A stretch of DNA of 64,000 bases, taken from Luteolibacter sp. Y139 (GTDB lineage Bacteria; Verrucomicrobiota; Verrucomicrobiia; Verrucomicrobiales; Akkermansiaceae). The notes under the pieces are model-generated. The model did not search any database. It was not told the DNA's origin and saw only the letters and a list, made by a program, of their open reading frames with translations. Positions within the stretch are counted from its first letter, which is position 1. Each line of letters begins with the position of its first letter. Positions 34,401 through 41,570 of the stretch are shown one piece after another. Where the stretch lies: positions 124,001-188,000 of the forward strand of contig NZ_JBBUKT010000001.1 of NCBI RefSeq assembly GCF_038066715.1, read 5' to 3'. The position numbers were made by a program, and so were the translations under genes.

Positions 34401-34418
34401 GGTCGTTGGGGACAGCAC
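31410..34418 (-). CDS. Large secreted protein with CAP-like N-terminal domain and duplicated beta-sandwich modules
   Basis: 1002 residues with a signal peptide (cleaved after ASALA). The N-terminal region (about 45-230) resembles CAP/SCP-PR1 domains: repeated helices RLNYFRALCGVPADVRVN, LNHNPP near residue 140 and VDAYVQENVVGISNWNIDVGHRRW near 195-210. Two modules of similar design follow (about 420-570 and 690-830), each with GFxKSGxxxFxL, a TSALEFWTRRG-type beta strand, the DGGxTWxS motif and a final VWVDDITV-type strand, suggesting duplication. A TSP3-like acidic motif DADSDGDGMVDGIEYAF is near 909. The C-terminus has DLTTWSSEGVDV and ends RWVVLQK. It is probably an exported adhesive or hydrolytic surface protein; function unknown. 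A near-consensus promoter precedes it. Confidence 0.75.
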   Translation of the reverse strand: MLSPTTRFIWPVSVVFASCLAASALADPVPTRGFEVDTSNRNNVVAFYQSVFQASEGYRDRINWTGNYTSTAAGAEGTTSAAFAGDVERRLNYFRALCGVPADVRVNTGFTVNIQEADTYKPDPSTTKAAAAQRSALMIARTYPNSGGLNHNPPQSNTAWTTAAWNANKNGNLALGFFGPGAVDAYVQENVVGISNWNIDVGHRRWLLCHWSTDFASGDTPGLFSGNSVRPPSNAMYVVPRAADANFNIDPLFHSYPAAGYFPVEHNSPYWSLSYHKADFSAATVTLRDAALNVLPVSVVSRRSGFGDNSIVWQVPASAAIFSVTGDTTFHVTVSGIQGENVPTVHSYDVTLFDPQRLNQSGVVTGQSSPLAAGSTYQVSGLEGVEQVEAGMFQRKAATWVEGAEDSPAPKVIAKASSTYPFLAAVAGFAKSGTKAFHLTFPTRYDPMINGVPQQSFELDREIVPGTGSALTFQYRRGLMTPATKLAVESSVDGGLTWSNLTTISGGGGTSDAAFQASSLPLPSAGSPLRVRFRFYLSDPTSSLYAHEDYPTAATGIFIDDIGVSAGDWLEPWGTVKASGLTSFAFNSTTAGTSIGSGTWWLRARAYLGGKAFPWGAAKVVTPRGQFELSGSTTPPVSGANYNFLGDPAATSYRFEVSAPGAGAWTEGAETAPPPQIIAQTSPAYTVLSTLTGFRKSGARSFRLGLATLTDPEDFFMVERDATPSATSALEFWTRRGPMAVTNRLHVELSTDGGNTWTSIWNLPGTKKADKAMTRQSVSLSAWAGTAVKFRFALRNAGGNNLKWNASKSGVWVDDITVTNPSPVLWSKETTIAAGATTVTLNEVIAGRPLVVGQTVQIRLRPMYGATAGAWGPALLVTPSALSASLTGFAAYQAYEYPSQSLAFDADSDGDGMVDGIEYAFSTDPTRPSVAADSIAITVERMEISRDLPTERADVNYNAEWSDDLTTWSSEGVDVRIEGGKIIASAPIGGPSRVMRWVVLQK

Positions 34419-34431
34419 GCCCCGATTTATA

Positions 34432-34460
34432 TTTAGAAAAGCCTAACAATCAAAGGTCAA
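34432..34460 (-). promoter_or_regulatory. Candidate promoter of the CAP-domain gene
   Basis: On the minus strand, TTGACC (34460-34455), 17-base spacer, TCTAAA (34437-34432), in an unusually AT-rich stretch. The predicted start of transcription would be only about seven bases before the ATG at 34418, so the mRNA may be nearly leaderless. Confidence 0.45.
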
Positions 34461-34488
34461 TTTTTTCAAATCAACCCAGATCATCAGG

Positions 34489-35217
34489 CTAACTACGTGA
34501 AAATTCGTAACGCAAGGCCGAAATCCCAAAAAACGCCGCCGTTTCCGCCCGCAGCACGATTTCCCCCAGACTGGCCGGGTGGAATCCTCCACCTAGCGCC
34601 GCCTCCCCTTCCTCCGGGGTGAAATCTCCTTCCGGCCCCACCAACAGCGTCACGTCTTCCGGCGACTCGGCCGAGCGCAAGACCTCCCGGAGCGGCCGGG
34701 CTCCGTCGAAAAGCGAGGCGATGACTCTCAGGCCGGAACCGCACTGCGGAAGCCATTCAGAAAAGCTACGGGGCGGCTCCACCAACGGGAGCAGGTCCTG
34801 CCCGCACTGCTTGCAGGCTTCGAGCGCGACGCGCTGCCACTTTGAGGATTTGCGGTCGGCATCATCCGCCTCCACCTGCACCACCGTGCGCTTGGTGATC
34901 AGCGGTTGGATCGAGGCAACGCCCAGCTCCACGGCCTTCTGGACGATGAGATCCATCGTCTTCCCCTTCGGCACCGCCTGCGCCAGATGAATACGCGGCC
35001 GCAGCGGCGGGCGTTGAACTACCTCGCCGAGCGAAAGGCGTATCTCGCTCTTCGAAACATCCAGGATCTCCGCCGTGGCCGAACGCCCCGCGCCGTCGAA
35101 GACCGTGATCCGGTCGCCACGGCGCGCGCGCAGGACCTGGGCGGCATGCTTCGCCTCATCGCCGGTCAGGACGGCAGCGCCACCCCAGCATTCCGGTGCG
35201 AGGAAGAAGCGCGCCAT
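34489..35217 (-). CDS. rsmE: 16S rRNA (uracil1498-N3)-methyltransferase
   Basis: 242 residues, standard length. The N-terminal PUA-like domain reads MARFFLAPECWGGAAVLTGDEAKHAAQVLRARRGD. The SPOUT domain follows: IHLAQAVPKGKTMDLIVQKAVELG, then LLVGPEGDFTPEEGEAAL, GFHPASLGEIVLRAETAAF and ALRYEF at the end, the knot that binds S-adenosylmethionine. It methylates U1498 of 16S rRNA. It starts three bases after the dnaJ stop, so it is the third gene of grpE-dnaJ-rsmE; rsmE after dnaJ is a common arrangement. Confidence 0.95.
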   Translation of the reverse strand: MARFFLAPECWGGAAVLTGDEAKHAAQVLRARRGDRITVFDGAGRSATAEILDVSKSEIRLSLGEVVQRPPLRPRIHLAQAVPKGKTMDLIVQKAVELGVASIQPLITKRTVVQVEADDADRKSSKWQRVALEACKQCGQDLLPLVEPPRSFSEWLPQCGSGLRVIASLFDGARPLREVLRSAESPEDVTLLVGPEGDFTPEEGEAALGGGFHPASLGEIVLRAETAAFFGISALRYEFSRS

Positions 35218-35220
35218 GCC

Positions 35221-36360
35221 TCAGAGGTCGAAGAAGCGGCGGGCCTTTTTGAAGAAGCCCTCCTGCATCGGGGAGTTGTGCTGGCCGATCGACTCGGAGA
35301 AAGCGCGGAGCTTCTCCTGCTGATCCGAATTGAGCTTGGTCGGCACCTCCACCTGCACGCGGACGTGGAGGTCGCCCTTCTTCGGGCTGGAAAGCGCCGG
35401 CACCCCGCGGTCGCGGAGGCGGAACAGGGTCCCGCCCTGGGTGCCTGCCGGGATCTTGATCGAGGCCTTGCCGTCCAGTGTCGGCACTTCCAGCTCACCG
35501 CCGAGCGTGGCAGTGCTGAAAGGCATCGGCACCTCACAGAAGAGATCATTGCCCTCGCGCTCGAAGACATCATGCGCCTTCACGTGAAGGAACACGTAGA
35601 GGTCACCAGCCGCGCCGCCGCGGACACCCGCGTCGCCATTGCCGGTGGAGCGCAGGCGAGTGCCATCCTCCACGCCAGCCGGGATGCGGATCTTGATCCG
35701 GCTCGTCTTGTGGACGCGACCGTCGCCACCACAGGCGCCGCAGGGATCGGCCACCGATTCACCGGCGCCACGGCATTCCGGGCAGGTCGTCTGCTGGATG
35801 AAAATACCGGCCTGACGGGCAACCACGCCGCGACCACCGCAAGTGGTGCAGGCCTTGGTTCCACCACCACTCTTCGAGCCGGTGGAATTGCACGTGCCAC
35901 AAGGGCCGTAGTGCTCGATCTCAAGCTCCTTTTCCGATCCGCGCGCCGCTTCCTCCAGCGTGATCTCCAGATCATAGCGCAGGTCGCTGCCACGCTGCTT
36001 GCCCGTCCGCTGGCGACGTCCGCCACCAAAAAATTCTTCGAAGCCACCACCGAAGGCACTGCCAAAGACCTGCGAGAACAGGTCCATCGGATCGTGGAAG
36101 CCACCGCCCCCACCACCTCCGCCGCCGCCACCACCGAAGGCAGCGTGGCCGAAGCGGTCATAGGCCGCGCGCTTGTCGGCATCGCTCAGCGCCTCATAGG
36201 CCTCACCGAGCTCCTTGAATTTCTCCTCAGCCTCATGGTCACCCGGGTTCTTGTCCGGGTGGAACTTCACCGCGAGCTTGCGGTAGGCCTTCTTGATCTC
36301 GTCCGCACCAGCGTCGCGGGAAACCCCGAGAATCTCGTAATAGTCTCGCTTCGTCGCCAT
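35221..36360 (-). CDS. dnaJ: Chaperone protein DnaJ
   Basis: 379 residues from the ATG at 36360 ([20 protein letters not shown]); in-frame codons further upstream give low-complexity sequence and are excluded. The J domain has the HPD motif ([17 protein letters not shown]). A Gly/Phe-rich linker ([17 protein letters not shown]) follows. Four CxxCxGxG zinc repeats are present ([32 protein letters not shown]), then the substrate-binding C-terminal domain with [19 protein letters not shown]. It stimulates DnaK ATPase activity and delivers clients. grpE lies four bases upstream and rsmE follows; dnaK is not in the window. Confidence 0.97.
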   Translation of the reverse strand: MATKRDYYEILGVSRDAGADEIKKAYRKLAVKFHPDKNPGDHEAEEKFKELGEAYEALSDADKRAAYDRFGHAAFGGGGGGGGGGGGFHDPMDLFSQVFGSAFGGGFEEFFGGGRRQRTGKQRGSDLRYDLEITLEEAARGSEKELEIEHYGPCGTCNSTGSKSGGGTKACTTCGGRGVVARQAGIFIQQTTCPECRGAGESVADPCGACGGDGRVHKTSRIKIRIPAGVEDGTRLRSTGNGDAGVRGGAAGDLYVFLHVKAHDVFEREGNDLFCEVPMPFSTATLGGELEVPTLDGKASIKIPAGTQGGTLFRLRDRGVPALSSPKKGDLHVRVQVEVPTKLNSDQQEKLRAFSESIGQHNSPMQEGFFKKARRFFDL

Positions 36361-36364
36361 CGTC

Positions 36365-36901
36365 TCAGCCTTCCTCTCCTCCGGTTTTACCCACCACCAC
36401 CACCGCCGGACGCAGCAGACGATCGCGCAGCATGAAGCCGCGGCGATGCACCCGCAGCACCTTTCCGTCCTGATCGGGAGCGCAGTCTTCCTGCGAAACC
36501 GCCTCGTGGACATTCGGGTCGAAGGTCTTGCCGTCCGCCGGGATCTCCGTGACCCCTTGGGCGGAAAGGAAGTCGTTCAACTGCCGGCGGACCATGTCCA
36601 TGCCGATGTAGATCATCGAGCTCTTGTCCTGCGCCGCCGCCAGCATGCCCATCTCGAAGTTATCGATCACCGGCAGCAGGTCCTCGAGCAGACCCTGGTT
36701 GGCATAGCGCATCGCCTCCTCGCGCTCGCGGGCGGAGCGCTTGCGGAAATTGTCCAGGTCAGCCGCGGTGCGCACCGCCAGTTCCTTCCACTTGAGCACA
36801 TCTGCCTCCAATTCGGCGTAGGGATCCAGCTCGCCAGACGCGGCGTCGGAAAAATCCTCGTCCACCGCAGCGGCCGGCTCCTTGTCGTCCTCAGGAATCA
36901 T
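36365..36901 (-). CDS. grpE: Nucleotide exchange factor GrpE
   Basis: 178 residues from the ATG at 36901 ([13 protein letters not shown]); an ATG at 36919 adds six residues. An acidic disordered N-terminus is followed by the long coiled coil ([29 protein letters not shown]) and the beta-domain signature: [42 protein letters not shown] and [19 protein letters not shown]. GrpE releases ADP from DnaK and acts as a thermosensor. It is four bases upstream of dnaJ on the same strand. I see no CIRCE element or obvious heat-shock promoter upstream. Confidence 0.95.
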   Translation of the reverse strand: MIPEDDKEPAAAVDEDFSDAASGELDPYAELEADVLKWKELAVRTAADLDNFRKRSAREREEAMRYANQGLLEDLLPVIDNFEMGMLAAAQDKSSMIYIGMDMVRRQLNDFLSAQGVTEIPADGKTFDPNVHEAVSQEDCAPDQDGKVLRVHRRGFMLRDRLLRPAVVVVGKTGGEEG

Positions 36902-37076
36902 ATGCGCGCTTCCTGCCACTCCCCGGCCGGGTCGTCAACGGTTGCTTGGTAGTCAAAGGCTAGACCCGCCCTACCAAAATCACCTCAGACGGTCTTTACG
37001 CAGATGCCTGTGACACCCTTGACGCCTATCTTCAGCTTGGCCAATCCCCCTTTTGCCAAGACAGTCGTCACCTCAC

Positions 37077-37871
37077 ATGCCAGCCGATTCCCGGATTTCC
37101 GATTCCCCCCTGACCGAGCAAGACGTGCGCGACATCGTCCGCCTGCTGGGCGAGGTCATCGCGACTCCGGGAGGCTTTTCTGAAAAGCGCCGGTTCCTGA
37201 TGGACGGCCTCTGCGGGCTGCTGAATGCCACCAGCTGGGCCTGGTGCATGGCGGAATTCGATCCGGACAAGCCCCCGTCGTTCATCGGCTTCGAGCACGG
37301 CGGCTGGGACGACGAACGCTTCGCCCGCTACATCGAGGCGATGAATCACCCGGACATGGAGGAAGTTACCCGGCCCTCCTCCATCGAGCTACAGGAGCGC
37401 GGCACCCACCTGACGCGGACGCTGCGTCAGATGGATCCGCCCATGCATCTGGAAAACTCCGCCGCGGGGAAGCTCTGGGAAAAAGCGGACATCGGCACCC
37501 TGCTGGTTTCCCAGCGTCCCATGGACGGTGGCGGCATCTCGGGCGTGGCGGTCTACCGCCGTCTCGGCGAACCCCACTTCAGCGAACGGGAAGCCCGCAT
37601 CGCCCACATTATCCTCACCGAGGTGCCGTGGTTGCATTTCCAGTCATTCCCGGATCAGCCCGCCCGCGAGCTCGCCAGCCTCTACCCTCGCCACCGCACC
37701 GTCATGAACCTCCTCTGCGAAGGCTGGGGCAGGAAACGCATCGCCGCTCACCTGGGCCTCAGCGTGAACACCGTCCACGGCTACTCGAAGGTCATCTTCC
37801 GCCACTTCGGCGTCCATTCCCAAGCAGAGCTCATCAGCCGCCTCACCAAGGGCGATGGAGGCGACCAATAA
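37077..37871 (+). CDS. LuxR-type HTH transcriptional regulator
   Basis: 264 residues from the ATG at 37077 (MPADSRISDSPLTEQDVRD); an ATG at 37053 adds eight residues. The C-terminal HTH reads LYPRHRTVMNLLCEGWGRKR, IAAHLGLSVNTVHGYSKVIF, RHFGVHSQAELISRL: the FixJ/NarL-type tetrahelical DNA-binding domain, in which SVNTVHGYSKVIF is the recognition helix. The N-terminal 190 residues form an unrecognised sensor (QVLLATSWAWCMAEFDPD-type GAF-like patterns) without receiver-domain aspartates. It is thus an orphan, non-phosphorylated LuxR-like regulator, possibly responding to a small molecule. The target genes are unknown. Confidence 0.8.
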   Translation: MPADSRISDSPLTEQDVRDIVRLLGEVIATPGGFSEKRRFLMDGLCGLLNATSWAWCMAEFDPDKPPSFIGFEHGGWDDERFARYIEAMNHPDMEEVTRPSSIELQERGTHLTRTLRQMDPPMHLENSAAGKLWEKADIGTLLVSQRPMDGGGISGVAVYRRLGEPHFSEREARIAHIILTEVPWLHFQSFPDQPARELASLYPRHRTVMNLLCEGWGRKRIAAHLGLSVNTVHGYSKVIFRHFGVHSQAELISRLTKGDGGDQ

Positions 37872-38148
37872 GAAATCGGGGACACCCCGCATTTGGGTAC
37901 TAGCGGCGAAATTGCGCGATGCCTACCGTCCCGTAGCGATGCGGGTCTATCGGGCAGGGACTTCTCCCCTGCCTCGCTCATGACACCAGTCTGGCTCTCC
38001 GCCCGACGGGCCCGGTCGCGAGCCATACCGCTTTGGGAACTCATAGTGGATTTGAAAAGGGGGCGACGCGGAAGATTCTGTCCGGCGATTTGTCGGCTAA
38101 ACTGGATATCTGGCGAGATCTGAGATAAGGACGGCAATCGCAGTGACC

Positions 38149-38562
38149 ATGATCCGATCTCTGTCAATTCTCGCCTTGTTGGGCCTAGCAACATTGGCAC
38201 CGGTGCGGGCGCAGGATTGGCTGCCTAAGGACGCGGAAGTCTGCTATCGCTCCCAATATCAGGACGGCTTTCTTCCTGACGGGACCTACTGCCTGAAGGC
38301 GAAGATTACGAAGGAACAGTTTGAGGCGATCGTGAAGAAAGCGGGAGCGACTCCACATACCGCGAGCCGCAAGTACACCGATAACAAGGCTTGGTTGAGC
38401 TGGGGCGCGGAGCGCGGGCGTGATTTGAAACTCATTAAGGGAAAGGCGCGCTGGGATCCGGAGGATGATCTTGCCACCACTTTTGTCCGCCAGGAGAAGG
38501 ATACCTAGGAGTATCTGAAATACGAAGGCGGGTTCCTCTACTACAAGACACTTAACCACTAG
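38149..38562 (+). pseudogene. Small exported protein gene interrupted by an in-frame amber codon
   Basis: From the ATG at 38149 (MIRSLSILALLGLATLAPV, signal peptide ending VRAQ) the frame is open for 119 codons and then hits TAG at 38506-38508 after RQEKDT. The same frame continues without another stop for 17 codons, reading EYLKYEGGFLYYKTLNH, to a second TAG at 38560-38562. The downstream part looks like genuine protein (Tyr-rich, same codon use), so a nonsense mutation, readthrough or sequencing error are all possible. The mature protein is small, with YRSQYQDGFLPDGTYCLKAK and a Trp-containing segment WLSWGAERGRDLKLIKGKARW. No family recognised. The 37872-38142 space upstream holds no supported gene, only a weak GC hairpin near 37950. 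Confidence 0.55.
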
Positions 38563-38577
38563 CAGCGCAGTGGCGAT

Positions 38578-40167
38578 TCACCCTAACCACTCCAAGATCG
38601 CCTCCGCCGTCTTCTCGGAGATCCCGGGAATCGCCGCGATGTCCTTCGCGCTCGCCTTCCGGATCCGATCCACGCTGCCGAACTTCGCCAACAGCGCCTG
38701 TTTCTTCTTCGGCGAAACCGCAGGGCAGTCGTCTAACAAGCTCTCCTTCATCCGCCGCCGGTAGAGCAGCGCGTTGTACCCGTTGGCAAAGCGGTGAGCC
38801 TCATCCCGAATACGCTGGAGAAGCTTCAACGCACCACGATCATGCGGAATGAGCAGCGGGTCGCTCTCCCCGGGGAAGAAGACCTCTTCCCGCTGCTTGG
38901 CCAAGCCAATCACCGGCAAGTCGTGCAAACCTAACTGTTGGAGCTCCCGCATCGCCGAGGAAAGCTGCCCCTTGCCACCGTCCACGATCACCAGATCCGG
39001 CAGCACGATCTTCGCCCGACCCTCCTTCGCCAAACGACGCTGGATCTCCACCGGATCCTCCTGCGACTCTGCGAGATCGGGATTGGCGGAATAGTTCTCT
39101 CCCAGAATCCGTGAGTATCGCCTGCGAATCACCTCCGCCATCGAGGCGAAGTCATCCTGCCCCTCCACCGTCCGGATCCGGTAACGCCGATAGTTCTGAT
39201 TGTCCGGCGCGCCATTGGTGAAGCGCACCATCGAGGCCACAATGTGATTCGAAGAGACGTTGGAAATATCGAAGCACTCCATCACCCGCGGCGGCCCTTG
39301 CAGGCCCAGCGCTTCGCCCAAATCAGCCAAGTCCTCCGTCGGCTTCACCGTCGTCGGCACCCCGCGCCCCCGGGTGAACTGCCGGGTCGGATTGAGCGTC
39401 TTCCGGAGATTGTCGACCACGTCCCGGAGCAGCGCCGCCTTCTCGAAATCGAGCCGCTCCGCCGCCTTCGCCATGTCGGCCTCGAGATCGGAGAAAATCT
39501 CACGCCGTCCCCTACCCTCCAGCACCAGGCATGCCTCATCGATCCGGGCCAGGTAGGCATCCCGGGTGATCCGCAGGATACACGGCGCCGAGCAGTTCCG
39601 GATGATGTCCGCGTTGCAGTGCTTGTAGTCATTCTCACCCGGATTCAGCGGCCGGCACGCACGCAGCCCGAACTTCCGGTTGATCCACGAAATCGTCGCC
39701 CGCAGCGCCCCGGAGTGGGCGAAGGGCCCAAAGTAACGCGCCCCATCGTCCTTTTTCATCCGGGTCAGCACGAACCGCGGCCACGGCTCGGACGGCTGGA
39801 CCTTCACCAGCAGGAACCGCTTGTCGTCCCGGAAAGCGACATTGTAGCGGGGCCGGTAGTCCTTGATCAGCTTCCCTTCCAGCAGCAGCGACTCGGCCTC
39901 GTTCCGGACCGTGTGGAACTCGAAGTCGGCGATCGTGTCGATCAGCGCCCGGGTTTTCAGGTCGGCCCGGGTTTTCCGGGACGCGAGGAAATACGAGGAC
40001 ATCCGCTTCCGTAGATCGCGCGCCTTGCCGACATAGATGATCGAGCCGAGGCGGTCCTTCATCAGGTACACGCCCGGCTGATGGGGAACTTCCCGGAGCT
40101 TTTCCTTCAATCCCGCCGCGGCCACGCCCCGAAATGGACATCCACCCGAGAATTCCGCAACCGCCAA
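38578..40167 (-). CDS. uvrC: UvrABC system protein C
   Basis: 529 residues. The GIY-YIG nuclease reads HQPGVYLMKDRLGSIIYVGKA, then RDLRKRMSSYF (3' incision). Four cysteines of the Fe-S site are visible: CRPLNPGENDYKHCNADI and NCSAPC. The UVR domain is around DLEADMAKAAERLDFEKAAL. The RNase H-like C-terminal nuclease is at MECFDISNVSSNHIVASMV with RTVEGQDDFASM and LPDLVIVDGGKGQLSSA. The terminal HhH is ASAKDIAAIPGISEKTAEAI. It makes both incisions in nucleotide-excision repair. It is shorter than the 600-residue E. coli form, mainly between domains. GTG or TTG starts a few codons inside are possible. Confidence 0.95.
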   Translation of the reverse strand: MAVAEFSGGCPFRGVAAAGLKEKLREVPHQPGVYLMKDRLGSIIYVGKARDLRKRMSSYFLASRKTRADLKTRALIDTIADFEFHTVRNEAESLLLEGKLIKDYRPRYNVAFRDDKRFLLVKVQPSEPWPRFVLTRMKKDDGARYFGPFAHSGALRATISWINRKFGLRACRPLNPGENDYKHCNADIIRNCSAPCILRITRDAYLARIDEACLVLEGRGRREIFSDLEADMAKAAERLDFEKAALLRDVVDNLRKTLNPTRQFTRGRGVPTTVKPTEDLADLGEALGLQGPPRVMECFDISNVSSNHIVASMVRFTNGAPDNQNYRRYRIRTVEGQDDFASMAEVIRRRYSRILGENYSANPDLAESQEDPVEIQRRLAKEGRAKIVLPDLVIVDGGKGQLSSAMRELQQLGLHDLPVIGLAKQREEVFFPGESDPLLIPHDRGALKLLQRIRDEAHRFANGYNALLYRRRMKESLLDDCPAVSPKKKQALLAKFGSVDRIRKASAKDIAAIPGISEKTAEAILEWLG

Positions 40168-40223
40168 CTCCGCCCCGCCGTGCTTGCGTCCCCCGGGCTG
40201 GCCGTTAAGCTCCGCGAACTTTC

Positions 40224-41075
40224 ATGATCCGGCACACGAAGATTCTCGGGGCGGTCCTGTTCGCCATGGCCGGCCTGCCGGCTTGGGCGCAAGAAGCGTC
40301 CGCCACGCCGCCGAAGCAGGAAATGGACTTTATGCAGGTCTTCAAGGCGGGCGGCGTCATGATGCCCGCGCTGGCCGTCCTCTCGGTGCTGACCGTGGTG
40401 CTGATCCTCCTCTACATGATGATCCTGCGCCGCAATGCCGTGGTCAGCGACCGCTTCATGAACCAGGCGGAGGCCCTCATCCGCCGGAATGATTTCCTCG
40501 GCCTGATCGGCTACTGCAAGCGCCGCAACGAGTGCATCTCCCAGATCACCGAGCGGGCCCTGGAGTTCATGACCCGGAATAGCGGAGCCACCTTCTCCGA
40601 GGTCCGCGACGTCGCCGAGGCCGAGGGCTCGCGCCAGGCCAGCATGCTCACCACCCGCGTCTCCTACCTCGCCGACATCGGGGCCATCGCGCCGATGATC
40701 GGACTGCTCGGCACGGTCATCGGGATGATCCGGTCGTTCATCCAGGTCTCGGATGGCGGCTTCCAGGGGGCCCGCCAGATGGCCTTCGCCGGCGGGGTGT
40801 CGGAAGCGTTGATCGCCACCGCCTCGGGTCTGGCGATCGCCCTGCCTGCGCTGATTTTCTACGCGTTTTTCCGCGGCAAGGTGCAGAAGCTCATTTCGGA
40901 TCTCGAAGGGGCCGCCACCCATTTGATGGCCATCCTGAGAGCCCAGGTGGACCGCCACAATACCCAGCCTGCCCAGGGCGGAACCCCCAGCCGCCGGGTC
41001 TCCCGCGGCGAGGATTTCGCGATGCCGACGCCGTCTCCTCTGGGCGATGACCGCCCGGACCTCCACGGCATCTGA
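40224..41075 (+). CDS. exbB: MotA/TolQ/ExbB proton channel family protein
   Basis: 283 residues. A signal-like N-terminal segment (MIRHTKILGAVLFAMAGLPAWA) precedes the first TM helix (MMPALAVLSVLTVVLILLYMMIL). A cytoplasmic loop with DFLGLIGYCKRRNECISQI leads to the two conserved TM segments: ADIGAIAPMIGLLGTVIGMIRSF and ALIATASGLAIALPALIFYAF, the ExbB/TolQ signature. It forms the proton-driven motor with ExbD. The extra N-terminal segment is common in non-proteobacterial homologues. It is immediately followed by the ExbD gene and then a TPR protein, all on the same strand. TolQ versus ExbB cannot be settled without TolA or TonB. Confidence 0.9.
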   Translation: MIRHTKILGAVLFAMAGLPAWAQEASATPPKQEMDFMQVFKAGGVMMPALAVLSVLTVVLILLYMMILRRNAVVSDRFMNQAEALIRRNDFLGLIGYCKRRNECISQITERALEFMTRNSGATFSEVRDVAEAEGSRQASMLTTRVSYLADIGAIAPMIGLLGTVIGMIRSFIQVSDGGFQGARQMAFAGGVSEALIATASGLAIALPALIFYAFFRGKVQKLISDLEGAATHLMAILRAQVDRHNTQPAQGGTPSRRVSRGEDFAMPTPSPLGDDRPDLHGI

Positions 41076-41094
41076 TTGATCCGCGCCCCGCCCG

Positions 41095-41511
41095 ATGAAA
41101 TTCCGCAACCACAAGATGCCCCCGGCCGAGCTCCAGCTCGCGCCGATGCTGGACGTCGTCTTCCAGTTGCTGATCTTCTTCCTCGTCAGCTTCGAGTTCC
41201 AGCGCTCCGAGCAGGACATGAAGGTCTCCGTCCCCAGCGCCCAGGAAGGCGCGGACTCGAAGCGCGCCCTCGGCGAGATCATCGTCAACGTCCGCGCCAC
41301 CGGCGAGGTCGTCGTGGAAGGCCAGACGATGACCCAGGCCCAGCTCAAGGAGAAGCTCTCCGCCATCGCCGCCCTCCACAAGAACCAGCCGATCAGGCTG
41401 CGCGGCGACGCCAAGTGCGAGTACCAGACCATCGTCGAGGTCATCGACACCTGCCAGAAAGCGGGCATCTGGAACATTTCCTTCGCCACCCAGCGGAAGT
41501 CGGAAAAATAG
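41095..41511 (+). CDS. exbD: ExbD/TolR biopolymer transport protein
   Basis: 138 residues. The N-terminal TM helix ELQLAPMLDVVFQLLIFFLVSFEF contains the essential aspartate (D20) for proton flow. The periplasmic part reads VSVPSAQEGADSK, then LGEIIVNVRATGEVVVEGQ and IRLRGDAKCEYQTIVEVID with KAGIWNISFAT, the conserved ExbD fold. It pairs with exbB 19 bases upstream and is followed 59 bases later by the TPR protein gene. Confidence 0.92.
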   Translation: MKFRNHKMPPAELQLAPMLDVVFQLLIFFLVSFEFQRSEQDMKVSVPSAQEGADSKRALGEIIVNVRATGEVVVEGQTMTQAQLKEKLSAIAALHKNQPIRLRGDAKCEYQTIVEVIDTCQKAGIWNISFATQRKSEK

Positions 41512-41570
41512 GGCCAAAAGGCCGGCCCGGCGGTGAAAACCCCGCCTTGGCAAAGACCGTAAACCACGCG

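Noticed and set aside
34906..36435. A 509-codon plus-strand open frame opposite dnaJ.
   Set aside because: dnaJ with all J, zinc-finger and C-terminal motifs occupies the other strand.
36902..37076. CIRCE element or heat-shock operator upstream of grpE.
   Set aside because: No TTAGCACTC-N9-GAGTGCTAA-like inverted repeat is visible in this interval.
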